From Scylla paramamosain (taxonomy: Eukaryota > Arthropoda > Malacostraca > Decapoda > Portunidae), in assembly GCF_035594125.1 (NCBI RefSeq), contig NC_087181.1, positions 5,259,619-5,323,618 of the forward strand: a DNA stretch of 64,000 nucleotides. The letters are read 5' to 3'. The notes under the pieces were generated by a model. That model was not told where the DNA came from. It ran no database searches and was given only the letters and a program-made list of their open reading frames with translations. The translations under genes were made by a program, and so were the position numbers. This document shows, one piece after another, positions 49,502-62,478 of the stretch (position 1 is its first letter; every line of letters starts with the position of its first letter).

Positions 49502-51220
49502 TTATTTGGTTGTGGTGTCTTGTGGCACAGACCGGGCAAGGCACATCAGGCGGCAGCATGTATTGGAGGCGTGAATGACATAGTAGTCCCCTTCCAAATT
49601 TATCCAGGCCTCTCGGTGCCTGGCGGATAGTCTGGACAGACTCAGGGTGGTCAGGGCTTCATCATAGGTGGTGTAGGCAGGGACAAGGATGACCCTGCAT
49701 GCCCTTTTCTGCACACTCTCCAGCTGGAGCTGTTGAGTGTGTGTAAGGGAGGAGGACCATGCTGGGGAGGCATACATAAGTTTGGGGAGGATGAAGGTGA
49801 GGTACACTCCCCTTAACTCATCTGTCAGCTTCCCCAGTGACCTGAGTCTGCGCAGCATGACTGTGCAGCCTGTAGGTAGTGAATCTTAAGGTGCTGGCGA
49901 CATGTTGCATCCAGGTCAGCTGGTCATCCACCATGACTCCAAGAAGTTTGGCACATCGGACTACCTGGAGGGGGTAAGGGCCCACTGTGAGCTGGGGAGA
50001 GGGCACTGGTACAGAGGAGGTACAGAAATGCATCACCACAATTTTACTGTGGTTGATGGTCATCCTGCTCTCCTCTGTCCATGCCTGTAGTCGCTCCAAA
50101 ACTACTTGCAGTGGCGAGTAGTCCGGGTTCTTGTGGGAGACTGGGACACCCACGGTGCAGTTGTCCACATACATCCAGTGATAGAGGGTGTCAGTGAGGG
50201 CATTGTTGATTAGGAAGAGGAAGCATAGTGGACCCATCTTGGTCCTTTGGGGGACCCCACATGTCAGCTGTTGGAAATTAGAGACAGAGCCCTGATAGCG
50301 AACGGCCTGACTCCTCCCTGTGAGGAAGTCGGCTAGCCACACTACCAGGTTAGGAGGGAGACCCAGACTTATTGCCGTGCTGATGACAACAGTGTGATCA
50401 ACAAGATCAAAGGCTTTTTTGAAGTTCACAAAAGCAACAGCTAGAGAGGTTTCACTTGTCAAGGTGGCTGTGAATGAATTCAAGGAAGGTGGTCATGTAA
50501 TGGGAGGTGGAGGTGGCTTTAATATTTCCAAACTGTTTGATATCTACGGTATTACAGATATTGGTGTAGGTCCAGTCATACACAAAATCTTCACAAATAA
50601 GGCTAGGAATGGGGGTGATAGAGACTGGCCTGAGGTCATTGAGTGACTGTGGACTGGAAGTTTTGGGGATGGGGGTGATGTAAGATGTCTTCCAGTCTGT
50701 GGGGCAAGAGTGCTGGGAGAGAGGCATTTATTATAGAGCATAGCAGTGTTGCTAGCTCTGTAGAAAACTCCATGTAAATTTTTATGGGAAGGTCAGTGGG
50801 TGTGGTGGATCTTGGTTTAAATTTAAGTATTCTCTTTAAAACATCCATCACCTGGACAGTGGGGGGAGGGGAGGAAGCAGGAAGATAGGCAGGAAGCGGA
50901 GTGGTGTGGAGGGAAGGAAAGGTCTGACAGATAGCGGCAAAGTGATCATTAATCTCCAGAGCTGTGAGATTAGCAGGAAGGTGTGAGGTGCAAGGAAGAG
51001 ATGAAGTGTGCTTTTGTAGGCCACACAAAGCTTTGATCCTAGCATACCACTGTGTGTTGTTGGCCAGCTTGAGATGATGTATCTTGTCCGGATAATAGCT
51101 TGCCTTGGCAGCCTTAATCTCCCTGATCATTCTGTTTCTTAGCTTTCTGTATAGGACCGGGCAGGAGTGGAATGCCCAGGTCCGCTGACCTTTTAATGCG
51201 GAGTGCCATCCAGGGGGCAT
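49502..51220 (-). pseudogene. LINE-K ORF2 fragment: linker and reverse transcriptase
   Basis: The linker frame 50636-51220 has RTWAFHSCPVLYRKLRNRMI, MDVLKRILKFKPRSTTPTDL and PTDLPIKIYMEFSTELATLL. RT: WKTSYITPIPKTSSPQSLND, DLRPVSITPIPSLICEDFVY, SLAVAFVNFKKAFDLVDHTV (motif A region, N where D is usual), QQLTCGVPQRTKMGPLCFLF, HWMYVDNCTVGV (motif C, YVDN instead of YVDD), then VRCAKLLGVMVDDQLTWMQH and LRSLGKLTDELRGVYLTFIL in other frames. Both catalytic motifs are altered and there are at least two frameshifts. Endonuclease is missing. Confidence 0.82.
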
Positions 51221-51272
51221 CAGACAGGTGCACTGTGATGCTCTTGGCTGGGAACTAGTGGTGGAAGGCTTC

Positions 51273-53289
51273 TAAAGAAAAAGAAAGGGATGAATGATTG
51301 AGAATATTGGTTAACTTTTGCATTAGAGAGATGGACAGAATAGGGATGAGAGAAAGAAGAAAGTCTTGTGCAGTGAGGCTGTGGAAGGAGGGGATGCATG
51401 CAGTTAGCAAGAACAGAAGAGCAGTTAGCATGAAAATAGCGGTAGAAGATACCAAGAGATGCAATACTGCAGCGATGAAAAAGAGGCTGAAGACAGTTAG
51501 TTAGAGGAGAGTTGATAAGATGAAAAGCTTTTGATTCCACCCTGTCTAAAATAGCAGTATGAGTGCACCCTCCCCTCCCAGTATATGTAAAGCATACCCT
51601 GTACATGGGCAGATAAGACCCCTATACAGAGTTAGCAGCTTGGAGGAGGGAGGGGGAGAAAAACTGGCAGAGACGACTCAGAATGCCTAACTTATAAAAG
51701 CTGTTTTAGCTAGAGATGAGATGTGAAATCTCCAGTTTAGATTATAAGTAAAGGGCAGACTGAGGATGTTCAGTGTAGGAGAGGGGGACAGTTGGATGTC
51801 ATTGAAGAAGAGGGATAGTTGTCTGGAAGGTTGTGTCCAGTTGATAGATGGAGGAATTGAGTTTTTGAGGGATTGAACAATACTAAGTTTGCTCTGCCCC
51901 AATCAGAAATTTTGGAGAGATCAGAAGTTAGGGATTCTGTGGCTTCCCTGCTTGAACTGTTTACTTCCTGAAGGGTTGGATGTCTATGAAAAAGACATAG
52001 AAAAGTGCAGCATGGTATCATCAGTGTAGGAGTGGATAGGACAACAAGTTTGGTTTAGAAGATCATTGATGAATAATAGGAAGAGAATGGGTGACAGGAC
52101 AGAACCCTGAGGAACACCACCATTAATAAATTTAGAAGAACAGCAACCGTCTACCATAACAGCAATAGAATGGTCAGAAAGGAAACTCCAGATGAAGTTA
52201 CAGAAAGAAGGATAGAAACCGAAGGAGGGTAATTTGCAAAATCAAAACTTTGTGCCAGACTCTATCAAAAGCTTTTGATATGTCTAAAGCAACAGCAAAA
52301 GTTTCACCAAAATCTCTAAAAGAGGATGACCAAGACTCAGTAAGGAAAGCCAGATCACCAGTAGAGTGGCCTTGGTGGAACCGATACTGGCAATCAGACA
52401 GAAGGTTGTGAAGTGATGTATGTTTAAGAATCTTCCTGTTGAGGATAGATTAAAACCTTTAGATAGGCAGGAAATTAAAGCAATAGCAGAGTAGTTTGAG
52501 GGATTAGAACAGTCAACCTTTTTAGGAACAGGCTGAATGTAGGCAAACTTCCAACAAGAAGGAAAGGTAGATGTTGATAGACAGAGTTGAAAGAATTTGA
52601 CTTGGCAAGGTGCAGGGACTGAGGCACAGAGTTTCAGAGAACAATAAGAGGGATCCCATAAGGTCCATAAGCCTTCCAAGGGTTTAGGCCAGTGAGGGCA
52701 TGGAAAACATCACTGTGAAGGATTTTAATTGGTAGCATGAAATAGTCAGAGGGTAGAGGAGAGGGAGGAAAAGCCCTGAATCATCCAAGTTAGAGTTTTT
52801 AGCAAAGGTTTGAGAGAAGAGTTCAGCTTTAGAAATAGATGAGATGGCAGTGGTACCATCAGGTTGAAATAAAGGAGGGAAAGATGAAGAAGCTAAGTTA
52901 TTGGAGATGTTCTTGGCTGGGTGCCAGAAGTCACGAGGAGAGTTAGATCTTGAAAGATTTTGACACTTACTATTAATGAAGGAGTTTTTGGCTAGTTGGA
53001 GGACAAAAAACCTGGCATGATACCAGGCAGAAATATAAAGCACATGAGATTAAGGTAATGGAAGGCTCAAGTACCCTTTGTGGGCACCTCTCATCATGTA
53101 TAGCAGGAGAACAGGCTTTTCAAACCAAGGTTTGGAAAGTTTAGTTTGAGAGATAGAGTGAGGAATGTATGCCTCTATGCCAGACACTGTCACCTCTGTT
53201 ATGTGCTCTGCAAGCAGAGAAGGGTTTCTGATATGGAAACAGTAATCAGAGACTTGTCTGTGTGCTGAGTGCACAACAGAGGTGATAGT
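51273..53289 (-). mobile_element. LINE-F copy 3, main part: linker and reverse transcriptase
   Basis: Reading from the right: SAHRQVSDYCFHIRNPSLLA, GIEAYIPHSISQTKLSKPWF (end of endonuclease/linker), YHARFFVLQLAKNSFINSKC, NSPRDFWHPAKNISNNLASS, then the RT start PVPKKVDCSNPSNYSAIALI, motif A and motif C regions in broken frames (about 52330-52000), and the thumb NQYSQSFIPF at 51290. Many frameshifts. The longest F copy in the window. Its 5' border with the P element is near 53290. Confidence 0.82.
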
Positions 53290-54740
53290 GTCTGGCATGG
53301 ACTTGAGGCCTTTTGTGAAATTATATATAGTAGGCTGGTCACAATTCTCTAATTTATTCATCAGCTTAGCCAACAAATTTTCCAAACAGTCTTGATTAAG
53401 CCTGTGGCCAAGAAGGTATTTCACTTTGTACCTCCGGACATCTTGCCACAGTGCCTGGAGTGATGCTGAGTTAATGAGTTACCCATTGATGCAGTGGATC
53501 CATACATGAGGTGGAGCACATACTTGAAGTAAATTTATATATGAAGTAATCTCCCTTATGAACTGAACATGGCAAGACTTTAAATTGATCCTCCTAAGAA
53601 CATCCTTGAAATGATATGCAACAGAGCTTTTAAAACAATCAAACAATCTATCCACCTTGTGTACAAAATTTGCTGTATGGACAACTGCCTGTGGCAGCAG
53701 GCCTGCAACTGAATGCATAGATGCCTGCTGCTACAGTATGACTCATTACCTGAGCAGCTAGATTGACCCTCATCTTTGAAAAGCCTTCTTCACATATATG
53801 TTTAGTAGTTAATTCTGGTGCAAGTATAATTTTCTGTTCATGATCTTTTCCAAAAAAATTTCTTATGTGGTCCCATGAAATGACAGCCCTCCCAATGTTA
53901 ATATCATACTTAAGAAGAGTGTTCCTCAGGCTTTTCAACAGATGTAGGGAATCATAAAAGAAATGTACCATCTCCCCATTGGCTTCAGAAGAAGGATATT
54001 CTCTAGTCATGCCAAGGCAGTGAAACAGGAACTGATGCATGCCTTCTTGGTCACATACTGTGAACATCACTCTAAACCCTGTGTCCTGAATTTTTTAAAT
54101 TGTTGTTTCATACAGTTCCCTTAATTTGGTGGTATTAATTCTTCCTGCATAAAAGAAATGTCCAAAAACCGTCTTCCATCTTTTTACCAACCCCTTAACC
54201 ATAAACACAAGTGCATGGTTAGCCTGTTTCATATTTGTGCCATGCTCTCCAAAGTCCTTTCCAAAAATGATCTGACACCTTGTCAAAATGAAGAGATTCT
54301 TTTACACTCATTGCATCAAATGCATTGCCACAAAGAGTCCCTTTGGCAAGTCCCATGCTCACATTTCTAGGGCTGCTAGAGATGGTTTACTCCAGCCAAC
54401 ATTTATGGAAATGTTTCATAACCATGAATGTAATGTTTAATGTTGAAAGTGATGGAAGTTTAAATATTGAAGAAAGAAATCTGTAAGTTTTAGGGCTGTG
54501 ATAGTATGTTGCTAGATCAAATATCCTCTCTTGTTCACCATATATTCTTCCACTCTTACATGTAACACCACTCTCCTTTAAAAAAAGTCAACTATCTTGG
54601 GATCAAGGTACTCAGCAAATTTGGTAATTACCTGCTGAGGTGTTTTCTTGATGCCTCCCCAGAGTGATAACTTGCCTCCTCAGCTTCCTGACAGTGTTTT
54701 GCATAAGTTTTACTCTAGGAGTTCCTGAAAATATTGACTG
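53290..54740 (-). pseudogene. P-element (THAP9-like) transposase, main part
   Basis: Transposase of the P superfamily: RNase H-like catalytic core with a GTP-binding insertion. From the right: VRKLRRQVITLGRHQ (after the expected coiled region), RIFDLATYYHSPKTYRFLSS (conserved Y.SP..Y.(F/Y) box), ALVFMVKGLVKRWKTVFGHF, then the frame at 54070-53648 with GEMVHFFYDSLHLLKSLRNT and EGFSKMRVNLAAQVMSHTVA. HTANFVHKVDRLFDCFKSSV and LLGHRLNQDCLENLLAKLMN are the C-terminal core hallmarks. Several frameshifts. The THAP DNA-binding domain is not seen. Split from its C-terminal segment (47560-47996) by LINE-F. Confidence 0.85.
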
Positions 54741-54746
54741 AGTGAT

Positions 54747-55100
54747 GTGATATGGATGGATAGAAATGGTTGGTCAGTCAGATGTAAAGTAGTGGAATGG
54801 ATGAAAAGAAGTACATTGAGGTGGCTTGGACATGTTGAAAGAATGAAGCATGAACAGCTTGTGAAGATGTATAGTAGTGAAGTGGAGGGCCATTACAAGA
54901 TAGAAAGGACACTGAGATGGAAGTATAGAGTTATGGAGTACTTGTGTGAAAGGTGAAAGCAGAGCAGGAGACTTGAGCTGAGTACTGGGGAGTGTATGGA
55001 TAAGGAGAGGTGGAGGCTTTTCTGTCGTGGCCACCCCTTTTTGGGGATACTGCTGGAGGAAGCAAGGAGTCAGAGAGAAAAAGATAGATGAAATACACTG
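54747..55100 (+). mobile_element. C-terminal fragment of another LINE reverse transcriptase
   Basis: Frame MKRSTLRWLGHVERMKHEQL then VKMYSSEVEGHYKIERTLRW, a stop, and in the same frame ECMDKERWRLFCRGHPFLGI. The LRW.GHV.RM motif and the final CRGHP ending are typical tails of invertebrate non-LTR ORF2 proteins. Clade not determined. Only about 350 bases remain. Confidence 0.75.
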
Positions 55101-56284
55101 GCTATAATTTGTGGTAGAGGACAGAACTGTCATCCCCACTGATTTGTAAAGAAAACAGTGTGGGGGGTAACTGTAAAGTTCTGAGTTATATTGAACAATT
55201 TAGTGTCAGAAAATCAGTGAAGATTTGATGTGAACAGCAATGGAAGTACAGTAGCAGTACTGTGAATTTATAACTTATGGCTTCAGGAAGACTTTGCTGG
55301 CTTGGTGTTTTGTGCCCCTTCACAGTCCAATAATGACGCACAATCTGTAAGAAATTACACCTTAAGTCATTTAGTCACTCAAAGAGGACAAGCTAGAAGC
55401 ACATCATATCATTAACCTCATAACTCCATCCTCAAAGATTATGTTTCACTTTTGCTCTTCCTGACCAGGGGGTTGTGTATCAAGTACGAATAGACATCAC
55501 CAGAAGAACAATATTCTCTTGATTGCCTCATGGCAAAAGTTCCCAACATATTGTACAGTGCCATTCTGTCCGATTACCTATTGTAGTACATATTATTACA
55601 TGCAATATTGGCCATGATTTTTCCTAACACCATTGCTCATATCTGCTTTCTCCACATCACTATCAGTGTTTCACATCAGATGGACATATTCTGCACTTAC
55701 ACACATGCATGCACGTGTACACACACCACATGACAGCCATGGCAGCCACCCTTGAATGATATGCAGAGGAACAGAGGAAGCTGGACGTCACACGGTTATG
55801 TCTGGTTTCATCAAGCTACCAGATGATGATTAGGAAAACAGAACCACCATTGAGTTCAAAAACATTGCTGCATCTCTAGAATATAAAATGGTCATAGTAG
55901 ACTATGTACAAAGTATGAAAATAAATAAATAAATAAAAGTAAGTAAACATTTTCTTTCTATTTCTTTAACTCCCTATTATTCCTGTAATGTTGCTGGCAC
56001 TGAATTATCAGTCATTGTCTAAGAATCAGCACATTTCATTATTTTATTAGTATATGAAACATAACAGTACAAAAATATGCAGGTACTGATGAGTGACAAT
56101 AAAGTAAAGCTTGCCCATGTAACAGTGGAGTGCAGGGAAACAAGGAGAGCAATGATTTCGTTTGAACTCCTAATTCAATGATGTTCTTGATTAGCAGCAA
56201 TGTCTCATGAACACCATGGTAGACTTGGTTTTCCTAAATATCATTATGGAAGCTTGATAATATCTACTGATATGAGCTGTGGCT
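55101..56284. other. Unassigned DNA next to the Gypsy element, possible LTR side
   Basis: No coding region recognised. This is where the 3' LTR of the Gypsy element should lie, but I found no long direct repeat shared with the other side (61866-62830). Confidence 0.4.
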
Positions 56285-57684
56285 TCACCTTTCATCAAGG
56301 TGGAAGGTTGGGGTTGCACCCTGTATTTTTCTAGCATGGAACACTACAGTAAATGTCTCATAAAGATATTTAAGATAGGTAGTGATGTTAGTAGCTTTCA
56401 CATGACATGCATAATGATCGACAACTGTGTTGTATGTTGTACCATTTGAGCAAACAATTGCAAGAGGAACAGCCATAGGGAAAAAGAAATAATTATAGTC
56501 ATGGAATGGACATTGAAACAGATTTCAGAATGACATGTTTGTAGGGGCAACGCATTGTCTGCATTATTGTGAGTATGACTTTGCAAATGTTTCCCATGAT
56601 GGGGCGAAAAATAACAAGAATAGTATCAGTGATAGAAATTTAAGTATGGTGACACACAGCCATCTAAAGATTCCCTCGAGGTAGTGGCATACGCTGAAAA
56701 ATCTGCAACCAGAACCAGAGTAGGAGGCAATTCAAGCAGCATGACAGAGCCATTAACAGAAAATGGGAAAAGCATAATTTCTTAAGCAAGGAAATGGTCT
56801 GAGGACTGAAAAGGGGCATAAATGACAACAACAAGTGTGAGAACTGACTCTGATGCAGGGTAGTAGTACTCAATGCTGTCGTCCTCAAACAATGGTTTTA
56901 ACTTGTAAGTATTTCTTCCCATATCAAGTGTCATAAGTAGGTCAGCCAATGGGAAAAGAGAAGCATTTATGTGGCCCATGCTTGCATCAATGAGATTCTG
57001 AATTAGGATAGTATTATAGGAAAGAACTGAAACCATAGAAGCTTACAAAATTTCAATTGACTGATTGAAATCTGTTAGAACATCCATGTGGACTAACACC
57101 CCATTCAACACAGTGTGGAGAGTGTTAGCATGTTGTAGGAGATCTTTTACATTAGCCTGGGGAGTAGCAATATGTTTACTATGCAGATTATTAACCCGCC
57201 TGTTAGCAGAATCAACATTTACCAGACAATGGTAGCATTCATGCAAATCCTGCACATCTTCATCCATAGCTGTTCCAGAGAGTGTCTGAGAAAGCTTCCC
57301 AAAAGCGTTTAATAGCCCATGTTTAGAATGGGCCTGCACTGAGTGTTTGCCATAGTCATGCATAGCGGTAGCAGGTTGGTCAGAGAGGAAAGTCAGTTTA
57401 GATTTCAGGAGATGTAAAATAGTTTGAGCATGAAGATAGGATGATGTGTGTGATTGATGAATTAGTTCCTTATTTACTCGCTGAACTTTAGCAGCCAAAT
57501 TTGTAACAATTTCTGTCAGGTCATCATGTAGTGAATGAAGGCAGGAGTAGGAGTATCGAACGAACAACACATTCTCCACTAGGGTGCCCGATCCCAGGGG
57601 CGCAGTAAGCATACCTGGTTTCAGATGCATTGGCATGTCTAATATGGCACCTAACACAGCCAAAACTAGCAGGAAAATCATCAT
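56285..57684 (-). pseudogene. env-like gene of the Gypsy element, broken
   Basis: The longest frame (57684-57043, 213 codons) starts with a hydrophobic signal-like stretch (MMIFLLVLAVLGAILDMPMH). It has SKHGLLNAFGKLSQTLSGTA followed by an acidic DEDV, a pattern I associate with the conserved core of insect errantivirus/baculovirus F-type envelope proteins. Further segments in other frames follow (57036-56782 and about 56890-56664, then 56476-56285, the last with CSNGTTYNTVVDHYACHV). The frame is interrupted at about 57040 and again further on. Such proteins sit in the envelope membrane and mediate entry in active relatives; this copy cannot make one. Confidence 0.62.
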
Positions 57685-57751
57685 TGCTGAAAAAAAAAAA
57701 GGTGTAATTTTAGGGTTGTGGTCAGAGATTCTAATTATGGAATGAGTAGAA

Positions 57752-60297
57752 CTAAGTGAAGGTGACAGGGAGGGAGTTACTTGGTTCGTACTTGTGTTTA
57801 TCCAATACTGGATCAGAAGCCTTAGTTTTCTTTAACCTATTGCTGTGAATCATCTCTACAGTATTCAAGTAAAGACCTAAGACTTCATATTTGTTGCCAT
57901 TTCCCTCCAGGACAATTAAATGTGGACCCATGAACTTAGAAGACAATCTGGATTTCCTCAGGGGTGCTTGAATCATCACTGTATCACCTAGTTTTAAAGT
58001 GACAGGAGTTGCATGCTTGATTCATCATTTCAGTTCTTGAGGCTTGCAACTTTTCCCTCTCCTTTTTGTGTATGTCAGTGAAAACTCTCAGATGTTGGGA
58101 AGTGTAGTCGTTTACATTATAGACAGGCTTTGAAGGGCCTGCAAATAAATTGAAATAAATTGAAGGGCCAGAACTACAAAATGAGTGAAGTGATCTGCAC
58201 ACAATGAAAGATACTGAGAGCCTTGATGACTCCTTGGAAGCTGCAGTAGGTCTACTGCAACTACATCCCATGCTTGTTCAGGTGGTGGGTATCCTAGCAT
58301 AGGCACTGGGCCAGAAATAACTCTTTAATGCTTAGCTTAGCAGATAATGCAATGGGCAACATAATCCAATATATTTACCCTCATCGGAGGCCAATAATAT
58401 GCATAATGGACGGCAGCCAAAAATGTCCAGCTGTAGGTTGGTTGTGCACAAGTTGTTGAACTACTGGAACAAAATCTTCTGGAATGACCAAAAGATCTTT
58501 GCATCCATCCCCTTTTTACCTTCATCTGCATAAGATATTGCCTGATGATAAAAAGAACAGTGGGAAAGGTAGCTGTAAGGAGAGCAAGGTGGAAAGATCA
58601 CTTGCTTCCAGAGCATAAATTACTTTTCTCCATACCTCACGTTGATGCTGTTTCATGCCTAAGTTCTTGAGGGGAAATGTTTTGCATCAGTGATGTTTGC
58701 GAGATGACACCCACCGGAATATTTTGTGACAGGGCATCTGCCACCACATTCACATGTCCTGGGAAATATTTGAATTGAGGAGAATATCCTTGGATTGTCA
58801 GATACCAACACGCAAGCCTCCTGTTGAGATTTCTTCCCTTGAAAAGATTAGCGATAGTGACGTCCATGAAGACTGTAATTGTGTGTTCCAGTATTAGATC
58901 ACAGAAGTGAATAAGTGTCCAGACAACAGCTAGAGGTTCCTGATGTGTGACAGAGTAATTTGCTTCTGCTAGGTTAAGAACTCTACTCACATAGGCAATC
59001 ACACAATTTTTACCTCGATTGGTCTTTTGCATCAATACTGCATTGATCCCTAGAGAAGAAGCATATTTGTAGAGTTCAAAATGCAGTGAAAACTCCGGGA
59101 ATGCTAGAACTGGAGCTTGGGTGAGAGCTGTTTTCAACTCCTGAAAGCTGTGCTCTTGTGCTCCACGCCATTAAAAGGAAACATCTTTTTGAGTAGCTGA
59201 TTGAGTGAGGATGCAAGTTTAGCAATATCCTTAATGAATGGTCAGTAGTAACCTGCTAATCCAAGGAATGATAGTACATTTTAGGTAGACTTTGGTTGTT
59301 GAAAGTGTTTAACTGCTGATACTTTATTGTCTATTGTGTGAATGCCTTCACAATAAACAATGTGTCCCAAAAAGGTGATCTGGGACTTTAATAACTCACA
59401 TTTTGACAATTTTACCTGAAGGCCAACTTCCTGCAGTCAGTGTAAAACTGAATGCAAAGTCTGAAGGTTTGATGCAACTGATTTACTATTAATGATTAAG
59501 TCATCCAGGTAGGCATATACGGAATTCCCTAACATACTTGCAAACAACGTATTAATCATCTTTGATTTGAGACCAAACGGCATGTGCAACCACTGGTTGC
59601 GCACGTCACATTACCTTCACAAACAGTGGAAAGAGTGTACTTCAATGTGAGGCACTGAAGTTTGCTGGGACCTGTGAAACATGTCACTATTGATTGGCAC
59701 ATCAGGAACCTTAATGGAAATGTGCATTGCTACATGATCTGGAATGTCATGGTTACCCACAACAGTGACTTTAACACATTTCCAATTTACATTTGGATTG
59801 AAGGTAGTAGGAGATACATGAACAGAGGGAAGTACACGTGAGATACTCTTGTTATTCTTCCTGGAATTACTTTTGTCTTTGTGCCAGAGTGATTTGTCAT
59901 TTTGGGTAGCTAAAGGCTCATTTATCACCTGAAGTGTTTCCCCTTGAAGTATGACTGAATTGTTATCAAGAAGAATGCCAGTGTGGCTGGATTTCATGTC
60001 CATTAACCCCAATAGTCCATCAGCAGGAAGTTGATAGTTGGATGCAACATAGAAATCCATTCACTTGACTGGAATTCCCTTTTTCATTTGTATGGGTAAA
60101 GTAACCATCCCTAAAATCTTTAAGGTTGAACCAGTTACTCCCTGTAAGTTCAATTTGCTCTGGCGTAATGACCACTGACCACCATGAACATTCCACTTAA
60201 TAGCCTTAAATGATTCCTCTGAGAGGACATTCACAGTAGCACCAGTGTCCACAGCCAGTGAAAGCCCACAGGACCCTACCTTAGTAGGCAAAGCCAT
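57752..60297 (-). pseudogene. Gypsy pol remnant: protease, RT, RNase H, integrase parts
   Basis: Protease at 60297-60061: GLSLAVDTGATVNVLSEESF with the DTGA active site. After 59617 the frame jumps straight to MPFGLKSKMINTLFASMLGN and YAYLDDLIINSKSV (RT motif C), so the RT fingers and motif A are deleted. RNase H at 59137-58637: QAPVLAFPEFSLHFELY, YVSRVLNLAEANYSVTHQEP, HVNVVADALSQN. Integrase: zinc region VAHCIIC at about 58340, then AWDVVAVDLLQLPRSHQGSQ and CADHFTHFVVL, after which the core is deleted and the C-terminal part SSKFMGPHLIVLEGNGNKYE follows. No catalytic module is complete except the protease. Confidence 0.85.
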
Positions 60298-60299
60298 GA

Positions 60300-61865
60300 T
60301 GTGTGTTTAATCACAGGCAGCCACAAGACTATTGTAAATGGTTAGATCCTTAGTGCCTGTGGATCCACTCTTCTTGTTTGTTTGCCCTAACCAGGTTTTT
60401 GCAACGTTGGATGCGTGGCTTCCCCTGCCGGTTGAGAACCAGCAACATGTTGTATTTCTGATTCCGTCCACATGTGTGCAATTTGAAGGCAACAGTCAGA
60501 TGAGTGATGCCCATAACCATGTATGAGGCAGAAGAAGAGTGGATGAGAATAAGAAGTCCCAGTCTGACAGGTGGTTCTGGGTGGTTTACCAATAGTGTAA
60601 ACAGTAGCAGGAGGAGGAATGTAAGGTCTGAGTGGAATACCAGTAGGATAAGGAGAAAGAGGATAAGGGTTGAAAGAAGGATGTGTGTGGATGGAAGAGA
60701 AGGGTCGTGGGATTTGAGTGAGATTGAAACTTTTAGATTTTCCATGGTACTTTCCCTCTTGATTTGCATGGGGTGGCTGTGCTGATGGCATGCCACTCCA
60801 TGCTTCTGTTCCCACTTTCTTTTGATTATGCTTATGTTTTAAGGACCTTTTCTCATTATGTTCTTATTTCTTACAATATGAACAGATCTTAGGATCCTCC
60901 CGCTACTGCATCATAGGACTCTGTGGGCATGTCGCAGCAACCGATGGATTCCCTTTTCCTTCTACCATTTTATTTTGTGCTGCTGTAATTAGAGCGTCAA
61001 ATGAATCATTAGGGTTATATTTTAGTGACTGGAAGGCATGTCTGGCCCTTTCTTTTACATGAAATAGTAAGAAGAATATATCAAAGAATTTGGAGATGAT
61101 CAAAGATGATCATTGCATTGTCAGGTGCCTTGCCCCAGCCTTTTTCCTTGAGAATGTGAATATTTTCCATCTGTTCACCTGCAGGGATGGAAATGTCCCA
61201 GGGTTCTTCCATTCTTATCCCACTCTCTATACTTTCAACAATTGCACTTCTTTGTTTCATGAGAGTTGTTTCTGCTCCACCCCAAAGATTTGCAACATTT
61301 TTTCTTTAAACATTTTGTAGTCAGGCCCAAGATTCCAGGTGAGAAAAGACATGCTCTGCATCATTTTCAAAGTCCTAGATCCTGGTGCTAATCTGGATCT
61401 CATGAAACAAATTTTATCGACATCGTCAGTTGTTCCCAACTGCCGCATGACATTGTCACACATGTATGGAATGTATGAACAGAGTGATCCTCATCCTGCC
61501 CCAAGAAAGGCTTAATGTTAGTCTCATTTGGAAGAAGTTTCAGTGTTTTGGCTGGTGGTTGTGAACTTACATTAGTAAACATTGTGTGTACAGGCATCCT
61601 CAGAATGGCATACATTTTATCATTCCTCAGAGTTCCAAAATTACTATGATATCAGTGCTGGTATCAGTGCTGAATATGAATCTATGAATTTCTCAGCTGC
61701 GCTGACAGAGTCAGAAGACACTGGACTAGGTAAATCACTAATATCCATATCATCTGTTGTTCAGGTTTCATGTTCAAGTTACTGTTGGATTTTAGCCTCT
61801 TCAGCAAAGATTTGTTCCTCATAGAATTCTTTAAAATCCTCAAATTTGTCTGGTTTCTCTGCCAT
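60300..61865 (-). pseudogene. Gypsy gag remnant
   Basis: Likely start ATG at 61863-61865 (MAEKPDKFEDFKEFYEEQIF), soon interrupted by a stop. Capsid-like segments: KPFLGQDEDHSVHTFHTCVT, MRSRLAPGSRTLKMMQSMSF, RARHAFQSLKYNPNDSFDAL. A first cysteine knuckle-like ICSYCKK lies at about 60885, then a proline-rich linker (FNPYPLSPYPTGIPLRPYIP) and CLIHGYGHHSSDC, a CCHC-like zinc knuckle at about 60500. The order matches gag of Gypsy elements. Several frame breaks. Confidence 0.7.
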
Positions 61866-62380
61866 CAGCAGTTACTGACATTTAGAAGTTATTCAACCAT
61901 ATAGAAAATAACAATAGAAAAGAAAGAATACACTATGTAGCATGCAATCATTGGTTATATACAATTATATACACATTACATGAAATGTAGACTTGAGAAC
62001 TCTCAAGAAAAAAGAATGAGGTGCTATGCTTATTGTAATAACGAAAGAGGAGGGAGAGAAAAATTAATTTCCCGCAAATCAATTATGTGTGATGTTATTT
62101 TATGAAATAATAAAAAAGTGTAATTGTGGAGTCAGCAAAAGCTTGTACTCACTACTGGCTGACAGTATGAAGTAACTTCTGTTGGTCCTAGATGATCATC
62201 CTCACAGGCTGTCCTCATCCTCGAAGATTGTCCTCAGTGTCAAGGCTTGTTCTTGACAATGACTTGTCCAGATATTTCTGTTAGCATTTTGTGATTTTTG
62301 TGATGTGAGAATAATCTTGGGTCAACCCCTCAAAGGATAACACATCAAAGTCAGTTGATTATATCATCACTTCCACCTTG

Positions 62381-62384
<4 letters not shown>
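61866..62384. other. Unassigned A/T-rich DNA upstream of gag
   Basis: Would contain the leader and 5' LTR of the Gypsy element. A short run of similar words (GTCCTCATCC, GTCCTCAGTG) near 62210-62240 is the only internal repeat. No primer-binding site could be matched. Confidence 0.4.

Positions 62385-62476
<92 letters not shown>
62385..62476. repeat. (GA)n microsatellite
   Basis: About 92 bases of GA repeat. 62477-62833 is unique DNA with no gene seen. Confidence 0.96.

Positions 62477-62478
<2 letters not shown>

Larger units (their letters stand above)
56285..61865 (-). mobile_element. Ty3/Gypsy-type endogenous retrovirus-like element with env, degenerate
   Basis: Minus-strand order gag (61865-60300), protease/RT/RNase H/integrase (60297-57752), then a third env-like gene (57684-56285). 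A third gene with a fusion-protein-like pattern is what sets errantivirus-type members of Metaviridae apart from ordinary Gypsy elements. Every gene is broken, and parts of RT and integrase are deleted. LTRs were not located. Confidence 0.82.
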
